Of a DNA stretch of 64,000 bases, positions 9,684 through 18,446 are shown one piece after another. The notes beneath the pieces were generated by a model that was not told the DNA's origin, did not search any database, and worked only from the letters and a program-made list of their open reading frames with translations. How positions within the stretch are numbered: position 1 is the first letter of the stretch; each line of letters begins with the position of its first letter. The translations under genes were made by a program, and so were the position numbers. This DNA comes from Bog-950 sp964615305 (GTDB lineage: Bacteria > Bacteroidota > Bacteroidia > Chitinophagales > LD1), in the NCBI GenBank assembly GCA_964615305.1, contig CAZTNA010000002.1, positions 186,001 to 250,000 on the forward strand. The letters run 5' to 3'.

Positions 9684-9861
9684 CAGATATACAGAATTGC
9701 AAGACCAACAAGGCGTTCATCAATTTTAATGAGTGTAATTCATCTTTAGAGAACAGGCCTAGTTATGCAATTTCAAGTTTGCATTACATTTTCCCTTGTT
9801 ACATACAGCTACTATTGGGAACGTTACATCTCAGCAAGTCTATGGTAATATGTTTTTAAAA

Positions 9862-9891
9862 TTAATAGTGGACATAATTATCCACTATTAA
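9862..9891. promoter_or_regulatory. 11-8-11 inverted repeat, probable operator of the Rrf2/haemoglobin/RIC unit
   Basis: The arms TTAATAGTGGA and TCCACTATTAA are perfect 11-base complements separated by the 8 bases CATAATTA. The dyad ends 10 bases before a TAGTTTTG -7 element (9901-9908) and so covers the place where the -33 element would sit. That is where a repressor would block RNA polymerase. The next gene encodes an Rrf2 regulator, so autoregulation is the simplest reading. Confidence 0.75.
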
Positions 9892-9900
9892 AGTAATTGT

Positions 9901-9908
9901 TAGTTTTG
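9901..9908 (+). promoter_or_regulatory. Bacteroidota-type -7 element (TAGTTTTG) of the Rrf2 gene
   Basis: TAGTTTTG matches the TAnnTTTG -7 consensus of Bacteroidota promoters and lies 18 bases before the Rrf2 start codon. No TTTG -33 box is visible at the normal distance; that space is filled by the dyad at 9862-9891. Confidence 0.6.
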
Positions 9909-9925
9909 TGCGCTAAACAAACTAA

Positions 9926-10360
9926 ATGTTTTCTAAGGCCTGTGAATACGGTATAAAATCAGCAATATATATTGCTGAGCAATCTTTGCTAAACAAAAAA
10001 GTAAGCCTAAGAGATATATCTAAGGCTATTGAATCACCGGAAGCTTATACGTCTAAGATATTACAACAACTTGTCCGTAGCAGTATCATTCATTCAGAAA
10101 AAGGACCTACGGGCGGTTTCTCGATAGAAGTCAAAAGCCTTGAAAAAGTAAAACTCTGCGCAATAGTATCAGCTATAGATGGTGATGAAGTATATATGGG
10201 GTGTGGGCTGGGACTAAAACAGTGTAACGAAAAAAAACCATGCCCTGTTCATTACCAGTTTAAATCAATTAGAGAAAATTTGAAGCAAATGTTAGAGAGC
10301 ACTACTGTAAAGTCATTGGCTTTGGATTTAGAAAAAGGGAAAACATTTCTAAAAAGATAA
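9926..10360 (+). CDS. Rrf2 family transcriptional regulator, probable [Fe-S]/NO sensor
   Basis: The 144-residue protein has the Rrf2 winged-helix N-terminus (FSKACEYGIKSAIYIAEQS, recognition region around 38-65 with GPTGGF) and three cysteines at 93, 100 and 106 in CGLGLKQC...PCPVH. IscR and NsrR hold their iron-sulfur cluster with three cysteines at very similar positions. Next to a truncated haemoglobin and a RIC protein, an NsrR-like role as an NO-released repressor is likely, though the name nsrR is not proven. The dyad just upstream is the candidate binding site. Confidence 0.9.
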   Translation: MFSKACEYGIKSAIYIAEQSLLNKKVSLRDISKAIESPEAYTSKILQQLVRSSIIHSEKGPTGGFSIEVKSLEKVKLCAIVSAIDGDEVYMGCGLGLKQCNEKKPCPVHYQFKSIRENLKQMLESTTVKSLALDLEKGKTFLKR

Positions 10361-10453
10361 TCTGAGTAAATATTTATGCAAAAACTGAATTTTTACAAAA
10401 AAGAAGCAGTCAATCAATCTTTAATCTCAAGATAGTTATTGGATAACATTTGA

Positions 10454-10867
10454 ATGCAAGCAGCGATTATGCAAGAAGAAAGAAATGATATAAGTACTCT
10501 CAAAGACATACAGTGTTTGGTAGATAGTTTTTATGGTAAGGTTCGTGAAGACGAAATACTTGCCGACATTTTTAATAACGTAATTCAAGACAGATGGCCT
10601 CAGCACTTAGAAAAAATGTACCGTTTTTGGCAAACTGTTTTACTTGATAAACATACGTATTTTGGAAGTCCGTTTATACCACACGCTAAACTTCCCGTAA
10701 ACAAAGCTCATTTTGACAGATGGCTCATGTTGTTTTATGAAACCGTAGATGAAAATTTTACAGGAGAAAAAGCAAACCGTGCTAAATGGCAAGGTGAGCG
10801 GATGGCTGAAATGTTCTTATCTAAAATTGAGTATTATAGAAACAATTCTTCAACGCCACTTTTATAA
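10454..10867 (+). CDS. group III truncated haemoglobin
   Basis: This 137-residue globin contains the group III pattern: LVDSFYGKVREDEILADIF, HLEKMYRFWQTVLL, and LPVNKAHFDRWLMLF, where the His is the likely proximal haem ligand. Such proteins bind O2 or NO and are often linked to nitrosative or microaerobic stress. An alternative start at the second Met (10469) would remove five residues. It sits 93 bases after the Rrf2 gene with no terminator or dyad between, so I read it as part of the same transcript. Confidence 0.9.
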   Translation: MQAAIMQEERNDISTLKDIQCLVDSFYGKVREDEILADIFNNVIQDRWPQHLEKMYRFWQTVLLDKHTYFGSPFIPHAKLPVNKAHFDRWLMLFYETVDENFTGEKANRAKWQGERMAEMFLSKIEYYRNNSSTPLL

Positions 10868-10915
10868 TAATTTACTACAAAACATAAATATTTTAATCAT
10901 TTAAATACAATAATC

Positions 10916-11638
10916 ATGAATATTACAAAAGAAACCATCATTGGCGAGTTAGTAGCACAGGACTACCGCGCTGCATCTGTTTTTAAACAAAATGGAATTG
11001 ACTTTTGCTGTAGTGGCAATAGAACTATTGAAGAAGCATGTGGCCGCAGGCAGAAGGATACTGAAGCAATAATTCAGCATCTGAAAGAAGTAACAACTCA
11101 ATCTAACGGTGCCGCAAATGTTGACTTTGTATCGTGGCCACTTGACTTACTTGCCGACTATATTGAAAAAAAGCACCACCGTTATGTGGAAGCAAAATTT
11201 TTAGAGATTACTCCCTTCTTAAGTAAAGTTGCGAGAGTCCATGGCGACCGTCACCCTGAATTAATAGAGATAGAACAGCTTTTCAATGAGTCAGTAGCTG
11301 ACTTGACCATGCACATGAAGAAGGAAGAGTTGATGTTGTTTCCGTTTATTAGAAAAATGGTTCACGCAAAACAGACAGGAACATCTGCTGATGCGCCTTT
11401 CGGAACGGTTCAAAACCCAATTCGAATGATGATGCACGAACACAGCGCAGAGGGGGAACGATTCAGAAAAATTTCTGAACTTTCAAATAACTACTTACCT
11501 CCACACGATGCCTGCAATACATACAGAGTAACATTCGCATTATTGAAAGAATTTGAAGATGACTTACACCAGCACATTCATTTAGAAAATAATATTCTAT
11601 TTCCTAAAGCAATTGAGCTTGAACAAGTGGAGGTATGA
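10916..11638 (+). CDS. ric: iron-sulfur cluster repair di-iron protein (RIC/ScdA/YtfE)
   Basis: The N-terminal ScdA_N domain (about residues 1-60) contains the family motif GIDFCCSGNRTIEEAC. A hemerythrin-like four-helix domain follows, with histidines and acids in KKHHRYVEAKF, MHMKKEELMLFPF, MMHEHSAEGERF and HIHLENNILFPKA, which make a di-iron site. RIC proteins help restore iron-sulfur clusters damaged by NO or oxidants. At 240 aa it is the usual length. Its place after an Rrf2 sensor and a globin fits a nitrosative-stress operon. The stop overlaps the next gene start by 4 bases (ATGA). Confidence 0.95.
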   Translation: MNITKETIIGELVAQDYRAASVFKQNGIDFCCSGNRTIEEACGRRQKDTEAIIQHLKEVTTQSNGAANVDFVSWPLDLLADYIEKKHHRYVEAKFLEITPFLSKVARVHGDRHPELIEIEQLFNESVADLTMHMKKEELMLFPFIRKMVHAKQTGTSADAPFGTVQNPIRMMMHEHSAEGERFRKISELSNNYLPPHDACNTYRVTFALLKEFEDDLHQHIHLENNILFPKAIELEQVEV

Positions 11639-11982
11639 ACCGTGTGAAAATTAAACGTGTGTACGAAAAGCCGAAACCTGAAGATGGTTATAGGATGTTG
11701 GTTGACAGGCTATGGCCACGAGGGCTTAAAAAAGTAGATGCAGATTTAAGCGAGTGGAATAAAGAAATTCCACCTTCTACAGAGCTTAGAGTATGGTTTG
11801 GGCACAAACCTGAGCGATTTGAACAATTTTCAGCTCTTTATAAAACCGAATTAAAGAAAAAGATGAAAGAGATAAGCCGGTTAAAGTCTATAGCCAAAAA
11901 AGAAAATCTGACTCTCCTTTATGCTGCTAAAGATGAAAAGATAAACCACGCTATAGTATTAATGCAAGTGCTGGAAAAATAA
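11635..11982 (+). CDS. DUF488 family protein (YeaO-like)
   Basis: The 115-residue protein shows the DUF488 core: VYEKPKPEDGYRMLVDRLWPRG, then LSEWNKEIPPSTELRVWFGH and the C-terminal LLYAAKDEKINHA. Its biochemical role is not established. It overlaps the ric stop by 4 bases and is therefore translationally coupled to it. This makes it a probable fourth member of the Rrf2-controlled unit; DUF488 genes are often found close to redox or NO-stress genes. Confidence 0.88.
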   Translation: MNRVKIKRVYEKPKPEDGYRMLVDRLWPRGLKKVDADLSEWNKEIPPSTELRVWFGHKPERFEQFSALYKTELKKKMKEISRLKSIAKKENLTLLYAAKDEKINHAIVLMQVLEK

Positions 11983-12130
11983 AATTGGCATGCGCGGTAC
12001 AACTTGATTGTAATTTTGTTCTGCTTACTATATTTCAAAAAAAATAATAGTGCTTACAATTTTTGTTCGCCCTGTTCGTTTGCATTTCTACTTTTACCCA
12101 TCTAAATTTAAAACTTAAACAATTAAGAAT

Positions 12131-12934
12131 ATGAGCCGTACTAATCATGAAATTGATTACAAAATTTTTGGTGAAGAAATGCAATGCGTAGAAATTGAAC
12201 TAGATCCACAAGAAACCGTTGTGGCTGAAGCCGGTGCATTTATGTATAAGGACCATCCTGTACAAATGCAAACAATTTTTGGCGATGGCAGCAGTAGTAA
12301 CGGAGGTGGTTTGATGGGAAAACTTTTAGGTGCCGGCAAAAGATTGCTTACGGGGGAAAGCTTATTTATGACCGCGTTCAGTAATATGGGAGCAGGTAAA
12401 GCTCGCGTGGCTTTTGCCTCACCTTACCCCGGTAAAATTATACCTCTTGATTTGCAACAAATGGGAGGAAAAGTTGTTTGTCAGAAAGATGCTTTTCTGT
12501 GTGCAGCAAAGGGAGTTAGTGTAGGTATTGATTTTCAAAAAAGATTAGGAACCGGATTGTTTGGTGGCGAGGGATTTATTATGCAAAAACTGGAAGGTGA
12601 TGGACTGGCTTTTGTTCACGCAGGTGGACACATTATTGAGCGTGAACTTGCGCCAGGTGAAACACTACATATAGATACCGGCTGTGTAGTGGCTTACACA
12701 CGAGATGTTGATTTTGATATACAAATGGTTGGCGGAATTAGAAATACACTATTTGGTGGCGAAGGTTTCTTCTTTGCTGTGTTACGTGGCCCTGGTAAAG
12801 TATGGTTGCAAACATTGCCTATCTCCCGTTTAGCTTCACGTATTATTCAATATGCTCCACAAACAGGTGGGCGTAGAGAAGAAGGAAGCATGTTAGGTGG
12901 ATTGGGTAATTTACTAGATGGTGACGGCTATTAG
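12131..12934 (+). CDS. AIM24-like / TIGR00266 family protein
   Basis: The 267-residue protein matches the TIGR00266 family, with EAGAFMYKD, Gly-rich loops (FGDGSSSNGGGLMGKLLGAGKRLLTGESLF), repeated GGEGF motifs and a C-terminal RGPGKVWLQTLPISRLA. The fold is a TNF-like beta-sandwich related to mitochondrial AIM24; the function in bacteria is unclear. No signal peptide is seen, so it is probably cytoplasmic. A TAATTTTG element at 12011-12018 could be its -7 box. The sufE gene follows 47 bases later. Confidence 0.9.
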   Translation: MSRTNHEIDYKIFGEEMQCVEIELDPQETVVAEAGAFMYKDHPVQMQTIFGDGSSSNGGGLMGKLLGAGKRLLTGESLFMTAFSNMGAGKARVAFASPYPGKIIPLDLQQMGGKVVCQKDAFLCAAKGVSVGIDFQKRLGTGLFGGEGFIMQKLEGDGLAFVHAGGHIIERELAPGETLHIDTGCVVAYTRDVDFDIQMVGGIRNTLFGGEGFFFAVLRGPGKVWLQTLPISRLASRIIQYAPQTGGRREEGSMLGGLGNLLDGDGY

Positions 12935-12981
12935 TAGCTATAGATAAAACCAGTGCAACAAGTTGTATTTTCTTATTAAGC

Positions 12982-13407
12982 ATGTCTGATTCAATTACAG
13001 AAATAGAAAGTGAAATAGTAGATGAGTTTAGCTTGTTCGAAGACCAAATGGACAAGTACGAATATTTAATTGATATTGGTAAAAAACTACCCCCTTTAGA
13101 TTCCATCTACATCAGTGATGATTTTCTTGTAAAAGGTTGTCAGAGTAAAGTTTGGCTTCACGCCTATCAGAAAAACGGACATATATTCTTTGAAGCTGAC
13201 TCTAACACGGCCATTACCAAAGGTATAATTGCATTGCTGGTACGGGTGTTATCTGGTCAAAAAATGGGTGATGTAATCTCCGCTCCTCTTGGGTTCATAG
13301 ATGCTATCAATCTCCGTTCGCATCTTTCATCGCAGCGGAGCAACGGACTTACTGCCATGATTCAAAAGATGCGGGCATACGCTCAGGTGTTCTCGTCAGA
13401 AACTTAA
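12982..13407 (+). CDS. sufE: SufE family Fe-S cluster assembly sulfur acceptor
   Basis: This 141-residue protein has the SufE fold pattern and the sulfur-accepting cysteine Cys53 in LVKGCQSKVWLHA. SufE takes persulfide sulfur from the cysteine desulfurase SufS and boosts its activity for cluster assembly. C-terminal NLRSHLSSQRSNGLTAMI is also typical. The other suf genes are not in this window. Its end overlaps by 4 bases with the stop of the convergent lipoprotein gene. Confidence 0.93.
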   Translation: MSDSITEIESEIVDEFSLFEDQMDKYEYLIDIGKKLPPLDSIYISDDFLVKGCQSKVWLHAYQKNGHIFFEADSNTAITKGIIALLVRVLSGQKMGDVISAPLGFIDAINLRSHLSSQRSNGLTAMIQKMRAYAQVFSSET

Positions 13408-14120
13408 TTGTACTCAGCTACCTTCATGCGAATGCGAAATCCACTCTTGGGGCCGGTCTCCCAGTTATCGGTAACATTTTTTGTCAGCACCTCCCATTCC
13501 TGGTAAATCATACCAACGTGTTTTGCATACACTTCTTTGCGAAGTGTTTTTTCAATCAGGTTTTCATTGTCAACTTCTAACACGGTAAGCGTGCTGTCGA
13601 AACTGAACCCATTTATGGAATAAAGCGAGTTTACTTCAGTGTATTTGTAATCCCAGTCTTCAAAAACTTCGAACAATGTGCTGACCGGCACATAAATATT
13701 GCCATTCCAATCTTGATTGGCAACTGGTGGAAATACAAGTTTTATAAACTTAACATCATCTTCAGTTTTTTGGAAATTTTGTACGCTGCGTTTAACTCTC
13801 CACTTTCTGTCTTCTTGCCAAGGCGCCCCCGGGTTAACTCTACGAAACAAATTTAGTTCGTAACATAAATACCCCTCGTTGTCGTAAACAGTGTCGCCAA
13901 TAATTTCCATTAACTGGTATCGCGCTGTATCACGTACACTACTATATGTAATAGAGTCAACATCGTAAATTACGTAGTGCCCTGAGTCAATGGGAGCATA
14001 CTCATACTGGTAATCAATCGTTAAATTGTCTTTATCAGGCTTGCATGAACTTAACAAACCGCTCAACAGCATTATAAAACTACCATACGCAAAAGCAGCG
14101 TGCGCTTTATTAAACCTCAT
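13404..14120 (-). CDS. hypothetical lipoprotein
   Basis: I do not recognise this 238-residue protein. It has an N-terminal hydrophobic stretch ending in a lipobox (LLSSCKPDKDN), so it should be lipid-anchored. The rest is rich in aromatic residues and beta-like repeats such as YRLMEIIGDTVYDNEGYLCYE. The start overlaps the mnmA stop by 4 bases on the same strand, so translation is coupled, but this says little about function. Small lipoproteins of this type are common in Bacteroidota. Confidence 0.75.
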   Translation of the reverse strand: MRFNKAHAAFAYGSFIMLLSGLLSSCKPDKDNLTIDYQYEYAPIDSGHYVIYDVDSITYSSVRDTARYQLMEIIGDTVYDNEGYLCYELNLFRRVNPGAPWQEDRKWRVKRSVQNFQKTEDDVKFIKLVFPPVANQDWNGNIYVPVSTLFEVFEDWDYKYTEVNSLYSINGFSFDSTLTVLEVDNENLIEKTLRKEVYAKHVGMIYQEWEVLTKNVTDNWETGPKSGFRIRMKVAEYN

Positions 14121-15220
14121 AACAAGTTGAAATTAGAAAAAATAACTCCGCCACCAATCATATCATCGCCTTCATAAAACACGGCACTTTGACCTGGAGC
14201 AATTGCCGACACCTTTGTATCAAACTCAACTTTCATTCTATCGCCTAATTGTGTAATGACGCTACTTTCTCCATCATGCTTGTAGCGAACTTTTGTAATT
14301 GCATGTAGTGACGAATCAATCGCAGCGTACTTCTGCAGGTTCAACTTACCTACCCACATTCCGTTGCGTTCTAAATCTGATTCTTCGCCCAGCACTACCG
14401 TATTTGTTTCCGGAATAATTTCGGTTACAAACTTCGGCTTACCAAATGCTACACCTAAACCTTTTCGTTGACCAATGGTGTAAAATGGATAACCGTGATG
14501 TTTGCCAATAATTTTCCCCTGTGTGTCAACAAAATTTCCTCCATCAACTTTTTGTTCTAAATCAGGCAACCTGCGTTTCAAAAAACCGCGGTAGTCGTTA
14601 TCGGGTACAAAACATATCTCGTAGCTCTCACTTTTGTTGGCCAATTCAATATAACCCATATCGCGAGCCATTTGTTTAATGGCGGGCTTATGAAAACTAC
14701 CTACCGGAAAAAAAGTACGACTAAGACAATGTTGGCTTACCCCCCAAAGCACATAGCTTTGATCTTTATTTTTATCAAGACCTTTAGATATTACATAGCG
14801 CTCATTCTCTTTTCGTACTTGTGCATAGTGACCTGTGGCAATAAACTCACAGTCCATCATATCAGCGCGCTTCAGCAGCGCTTCCCATTTAATGTGCGTG
14901 TTACAAAGTACACACGGATTGGGTGTACGGCCGGCTACATATTCGTTTACAAAATTGTCAATTACAAAATCGCCAAATTCTTCGCGGATATCAATAATAA
15001 AGTGGCTAAACCCTAAATCAACTGCTATCTGGCGGGCATCATTTATAGAATCTAATGAGCAGCAACCGGTTTCTTTTTTAGTGCCGCCACTACCCGCATA
15101 GTCCCACGTTTTCATGGTTATGCCCACTACTTCATAACCCTGCTCATGCAGCATAACGGCAGTTACGGTAGAGTCTATTCCACCGCTCATAGCCACCAGT
15201 ACTTTTCCTTTTTTACTCAT
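14117..15220 (-). CDS. mnmA: tRNA 2-thiouridine(34) synthase MnmA
   Basis: I set the start at the ATG at 15220 (367 aa), directly before KKGKVLVAMSGGIDSTVTAV, the PP-loop ATP site; a 54-residue longer open frame has no family counterpart. The catalytic cysteines are present in NPCVLCNTHIKW and SYEICFVPDNDYRGF. MnmA adds sulfur to U34 of Glu, Gln and Lys tRNAs, taking it from a sulfur relay. The window also carries a tRNA-Glu(TTC) at 51149-51220, a substrate type. The downstream lipoprotein gene overlaps by 4 bases. Confidence 0.97.
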   Translation of the reverse strand: MSKKGKVLVAMSGGIDSTVTAVMLHEQGYEVVGITMKTWDYAGSGGTKKETGCCSLDSINDARQIAVDLGFSHFIIDIREEFGDFVIDNFVNEYVAGRTPNPCVLCNTHIKWEALLKRADMMDCEFIATGHYAQVRKENERYVISKGLDKNKDQSYVLWGVSQHCLSRTFFPVGSFHKPAIKQMARDMGYIELANKSESYEICFVPDNDYRGFLKRRLPDLEQKVDGGNFVDTQGKIIGKHHGYPFYTIGQRKGLGVAFGKPKFVTEIIPETNTVVLGEESDLERNGMWVGKLNLQKYAAIDSSLHAITKVRYKHDGESSVITQLGDRMKVEFDTKVSAIAPGQSAVFYEGDDMIGGGVIFSNFNLL

Positions 15221-15260
15221 AAAGCGCACGAAAATAAGAAAGCAGCTAAAGACGTAGCTT

Positions 15261-15782
15261 CTATTCGTTTTGCGCAACAGGAATAGCCCTAAACTCTTTT
15301 TGAAGTTGCCGTGCCGACTGTTCTTGTTCTGAATTAGTGGATAACACGCGCATAAGCACAACCCCTTGCTTGCTGACTGCACGCAAGGTACCGTTTACCC
15401 TGCTTGATGAAGAAAGTCTAACAGAATACTTCCGCTTACGGCCTTGTAAATTATTCATGACATAAAACGGCTGAACATTACTACCGTAAAAAGACACAGA
15501 GTAATATTGGTTGGTGTCGGGAAAGGTGCCGGTAATTATGAGGTCATTTTCGCTTACATCATAAAAACATGCGTTGTAGATAAAATCAGGGTTAGGTAAA
15601 ACTACCCTCCGCAACGAGGCATCAGTTTTGGGTGCTCTTATAACCGTATTAAGCGGTTGAGCGCTTCGGTATTTTGCTATCTGAAAAGCAATGTTTGGCA
15701 AAAATTCAATGAATACATACTGCACAGCAAAAATCAGAGCAGCAAGCAACAAACTGTATTTCATGATTTTAATCGGCTTCAT
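15261..15782 (-). CDS. DUF1254 domain protein, membrane anchored (half of a split DUF1254/DUF1214 pair)
   Basis: This 173-residue protein has one N-terminal membrane segment (about residues 8-27) and a short DUF1254-like domain containing PNPDFIYNACFYDVSENDLIITG and DTNQYYSVSFYG, which corresponds to the family's NxDTLYS region. Many DUF1254 proteins also hold a DUF1214 domain in the same chain; here the DUF1214 part is the adjacent gene 15779-16354, whose stop overlaps this start by 4 bases. The two products probably form one envelope complex. Biochemical role unknown. Confidence 0.8.
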   Translation of the reverse strand: MKPIKIMKYSLLLAALIFAVQYVFIEFLPNIAFQIAKYRSAQPLNTVIRAPKTDASLRRVVLPNPDFIYNACFYDVSENDLIITGTFPDTNQYYSVSFYGSNVQPFYVMNNLQGRKRKYSVRLSSSSRVNGTLRAVSKQGVVLMRVLSTNSEQEQSARQLQKEFRAIPVAQNE

Positions 15783-16354
15783 GGTTGGGCTGCTTTTACC
15801 TCCGGAAGAATTGTTCCAGAAAGATTTTGTATAAAGTGTTGCTCCCCTTTGTAAAGTCTAAAAACCAACATGAATGGGGCATCGGCTTTCACCGGCAACC
15901 AGTTAATTTCTTGTTTCAGTGCCGATACGTTTATGGTAAAATTTCCTGCACTATCAGTTTGCAAGGTATTACTGCTAAAGCCAAAACGATTTTGGCTGTT
16001 AGGTATTAAAAACAGGTCTTTACCATAAGCCGTTATGCTCCAGTACCTGGCTTTTATATGGTTTACGTTTCCGGTAATGGTGTATTTATTAGCCCCGGAT
16101 AGTTTATTGTTGTGGTTGTCTCTGTGGGCAAACAGGTAAACAGCTTCGTTAGACGGAAGTGCAAACAAAGCATAGGCCGTAATTTGTGCGGTTAACAATG
16201 GGTCTTTGCCTAATGGCAAATCAGTGGTGCCGCGCCATACCCCATTGGTAAAAAACAAATTGCTATGTTCAAAATTTCGGATACGAAAAAGAGCTACTGC
16301 AGAGCCAATGGCTAAGGCTAAGAGTACAAAGAGAAATGCTCTTAAAAATTTCAC
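15779..16354 (-). CDS. DUF1214 domain protein, membrane anchored (partner of DUF1254 protein)
   Basis: The 191-residue protein has an N-terminal membrane anchor (FLRAFLFVLLALAIGSAVALF) and a DUF1214 domain with KARYWSITAYGKDLFLIPN, NRFGFSSNT, INWLPVKADAPFMLVFRLY. In other bacteria DUF1214 is the C-terminal half of a fused DUF1254-DUF1214 protein. Here it comes first in the operon and is separate. The 4-base overlap with the following DUF1254 gene means translational coupling. Function unknown. Confidence 0.8.
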   Translation of the reverse strand: MKFLRAFLFVLLALAIGSAVALFRIRNFEHSNLFFTNGVWRGTTDLPLGKDPLLTAQITAYALFALPSNEAVYLFAHRDNHNNKLSGANKYTITGNVNHIKARYWSITAYGKDLFLIPNSQNRFGFSSNTLQTDSAGNFTINVSALKQEINWLPVKADAPFMLVFRLYKGEQHFIQNLSGTILPEVKAAQP

Positions 16355-16424
16355 GCAGCTACAGAGTTACAGTTTGGTATAAAGTAAAAACAGGTTATGC
16401 CGGCAAAAGACACAACCTGTTTTG

Positions 16425-16498
<74 letters not shown>

Positions 16499-16545
16499 AA
16501 CGAACGGCAAATCTAAATTTTCAACTGAAAAAGAAAATGGATGTG

Positions 16546-17478
16546 CTACTGCGACAAATATTCATACACCAGCATAAGGTTTTTAACCTGCATGAACCAC
16601 CATAAAGCAGTAACTACAAACGGAACCACAAAAAAGTAAGCATCCATACGATCGAGAAAGCCACCGTGGCCGGGCATAATGTTTCCAGAATCTTTTATCG
16701 CCAAGCTGCGCTTTAAAAGTGATTCGGCTAAGTCGCCAAATGTAGCAGCTACACAAACTACAAAAGCAAGAATCATCCATTCGATACGAGAATGGTTTTG
16801 GAGATACGGAATAAGGTTGGCAAAATAAGCTACGGTAAGCGTAAATGCTATACCCCCTACCATTCCTTCTACAGTTTTTTTAGGCGAAATACGTTCAAAT
16901 AGTTTTCGCTTGCCCAATAAACTGCCGAAGATATAGCAGGCAGAATCGTATATCCAGATTAGCATAAACATGGCTAGTACAAAAGGCCCGCCCTGATCGA
17001 AATAGATTTTGTTGGTGAGAATTACCGGTACCACAATCCACACTATGGCAACTACTTTCCATCCTAAGTTTTCGAATGGTTTATCTGACTTAGAAAACAT
17101 TTCGGCCACAAACAGAAAAAATATGAGCATGGGCAATGTGGCATTGAGCGTAAGAGCTGAGTCGCGAAAGCGGGTGAGCACTTGTGCAGCTGCCAGTAAC
17201 AGGTTATTGAAATCAGGTACCCCTGCTGCCGGTGGAGAGGCCAGCAAAAACGAATCGGCAAAGGCGAAGTAGGATAAGAGAATAACCAACCATTTACCCT
17301 GAAAAAAACCGCTAATATTTTCGCGCTTGGGTTGGGTTATTACAAAGTATTCGTTTAAGCTGCCTACCAACACCACACTCATTAATACAAAAAAAGTGTA
17401 AGGGCTGTAGAGCATGGCTGTAATAGCCACAGCGCCAAATAACAAGCCCGATACCAGCCGTGTAAAAAATGATTTCAT
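16546..17478 (-). CDS. cdsA: phosphatidate cytidylyltransferase
   Basis: This 310-residue polytopic membrane protein has the CDP-alcohol cytidylyltransferase signature near its C-terminus (GHGGFLDRMDAYFFVVP) and the upstream DSACYIFGSLLGKRKLFERI region. CdsA makes CDP-diacylglycerol from phosphatidate and CTP, the entry step to phospholipids. It starts 7 bases after the stop of the CPBP protease gene, so both are probably on one transcript with the two rhodanese genes upstream. Confidence 0.95.
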   Translation of the reverse strand: MKSFFTRLVSGLLFGAVAITAMLYSPYTFFVLMSVVLVGSLNEYFVITQPKRENISGFFQGKWLVILLSYFAFADSFLLASPPAAGVPDFNNLLLAAAQVLTRFRDSALTLNATLPMLIFFLFVAEMFSKSDKPFENLGWKVVAIVWIVVPVILTNKIYFDQGGPFVLAMFMLIWIYDSACYIFGSLLGKRKLFERISPKKTVEGMVGGIAFTLTVAYFANLIPYLQNHSRIEWMILAFVVCVAATFGDLAESLLKRSLAIKDSGNIMPGHGGFLDRMDAYFFVVPFVVTALWWFMQVKNLMLVYEYLSQ

Positions 17479-17485
17479 CTACGTA

Positions 17486-18418
17486 TTAGTTGACAGGTTC
17501 TTCAACGGTTTCTTCTGTTTCTACAAAAGTGTCAGGATTCTTCCATTTGTAAAACAGAAATATAAACAATGAAAACACAACTAAAGAAATAAGGGTGATA
17601 TAGATGGGGGTTTTGGCTTCTGCTACTTGGCTGCTTATGTAGCCCAGGTTAAACAAGTATTTGAGCAGCACAGCTAAAAAGTTATTGGTAAAGTGGGCGG
17701 CTATGGGCAGCCATAAACTTCCACTTATATAAAATAAGTAACCAAGAAAGCTACCCAAGATGAATATGGCAAGTATGTTATCGAACCCGAAGTGCGAAAC
17801 AGAAAACACCAACCCTGTAAACAATATTGATACCAGCGGGTGTTTACCGGCCCGCAACAAAGCCCCCAACATTAACCCTCTGAAAAAAAACTCTTCGGCT
17901 ATGGCCGGTATTACCGCTACCACTATACTGACCAAAATAAATTGGCCTATACCGGTAAAATTCATCATAGCTTCAGTAATGGCTTCTGACTTTTTCTGAT
18001 ACTCTTTTAAAAACTGTAACGACTCAGGTAAAACAATGGATTGGTTGATGGAAACCAGAAACTCGATAAAAAACTGTGATACTATGATAGCTGCTACTGC
18101 CATAACAATTAACCGGGCCGATGGGTAAATAACCACCCGTAAGCGGTGCTTAAACTCTCCGGCTTCGAGCACTGCAAACATTAGGGCAGTGAGCGCGAAA
18201 CCGCCTAACGAACTAAGCCCTTGTATAAACAGAAAAGCGTTTACCTCTGACTGATTGGTAAAAGTGCCTTCTACTACCGCATGAGCGTTGGGCAATGAGA
18301 ATATAGTTTGCGCCAGCGTAAGGGCTAAAAAAGAAACCACACTGATATTAAACACAAACATGCTGAACATTAAGAGCAGCCGCAGCACCAACGGGTACTT
18401 TTGAAAAGGAGGAACCAT
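17486..18418 (-). CDS. CPBP family intramembrane glutamic endopeptidase
   Basis: I take the ATG at 18418 (310 aa), just before PPFQKYPLVLRLLLMFSMF, because an upstream in-frame start lies inside the preceding gene. The protein has about seven membrane segments and the ABI/CPBP motifs: AEEFFFRGLMLGALLR (EExxxR), FSVSHFGF, and WLPIAAHFTNN, which supply the Glu and His residues of the active site. Members cleave prenylated or other membrane peptides, or act in bacteriocin immunity; the bacterial substrate is usually unknown. It is 28 bases after the rhodanese-thioredoxin gene. Confidence 0.9.
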   Translation of the reverse strand: MVPPFQKYPLVLRLLLMFSMFVFNISVVSFLALTLAQTIFSLPNAHAVVEGTFTNQSEVNAFLFIQGLSSLGGFALTALMFAVLEAGEFKHRLRVVIYPSARLIVMAVAAIIVSQFFIEFLVSINQSIVLPESLQFLKEYQKKSEAITEAMMNFTGIGQFILVSIVVAVIPAIAEEFFFRGLMLGALLRAGKHPLVSILFTGLVFSVSHFGFDNILAIFILGSFLGYLFYISGSLWLPIAAHFTNNFLAVLLKYLFNLGYISSQVAEAKTPIYITLISLVVFSLFIFLFYKWKNPDTFVETEETVEEPVN

Positions 18419-18446
18419 TTCTTTACTAAATTTTGGTAAGTATAAT

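Noticed and set aside
15221..15382. 54-codon extension of MnmA
   Set aside because: MnmA proteins start just before the PP-loop; the extension is over the intergenic space and the next gene's end.
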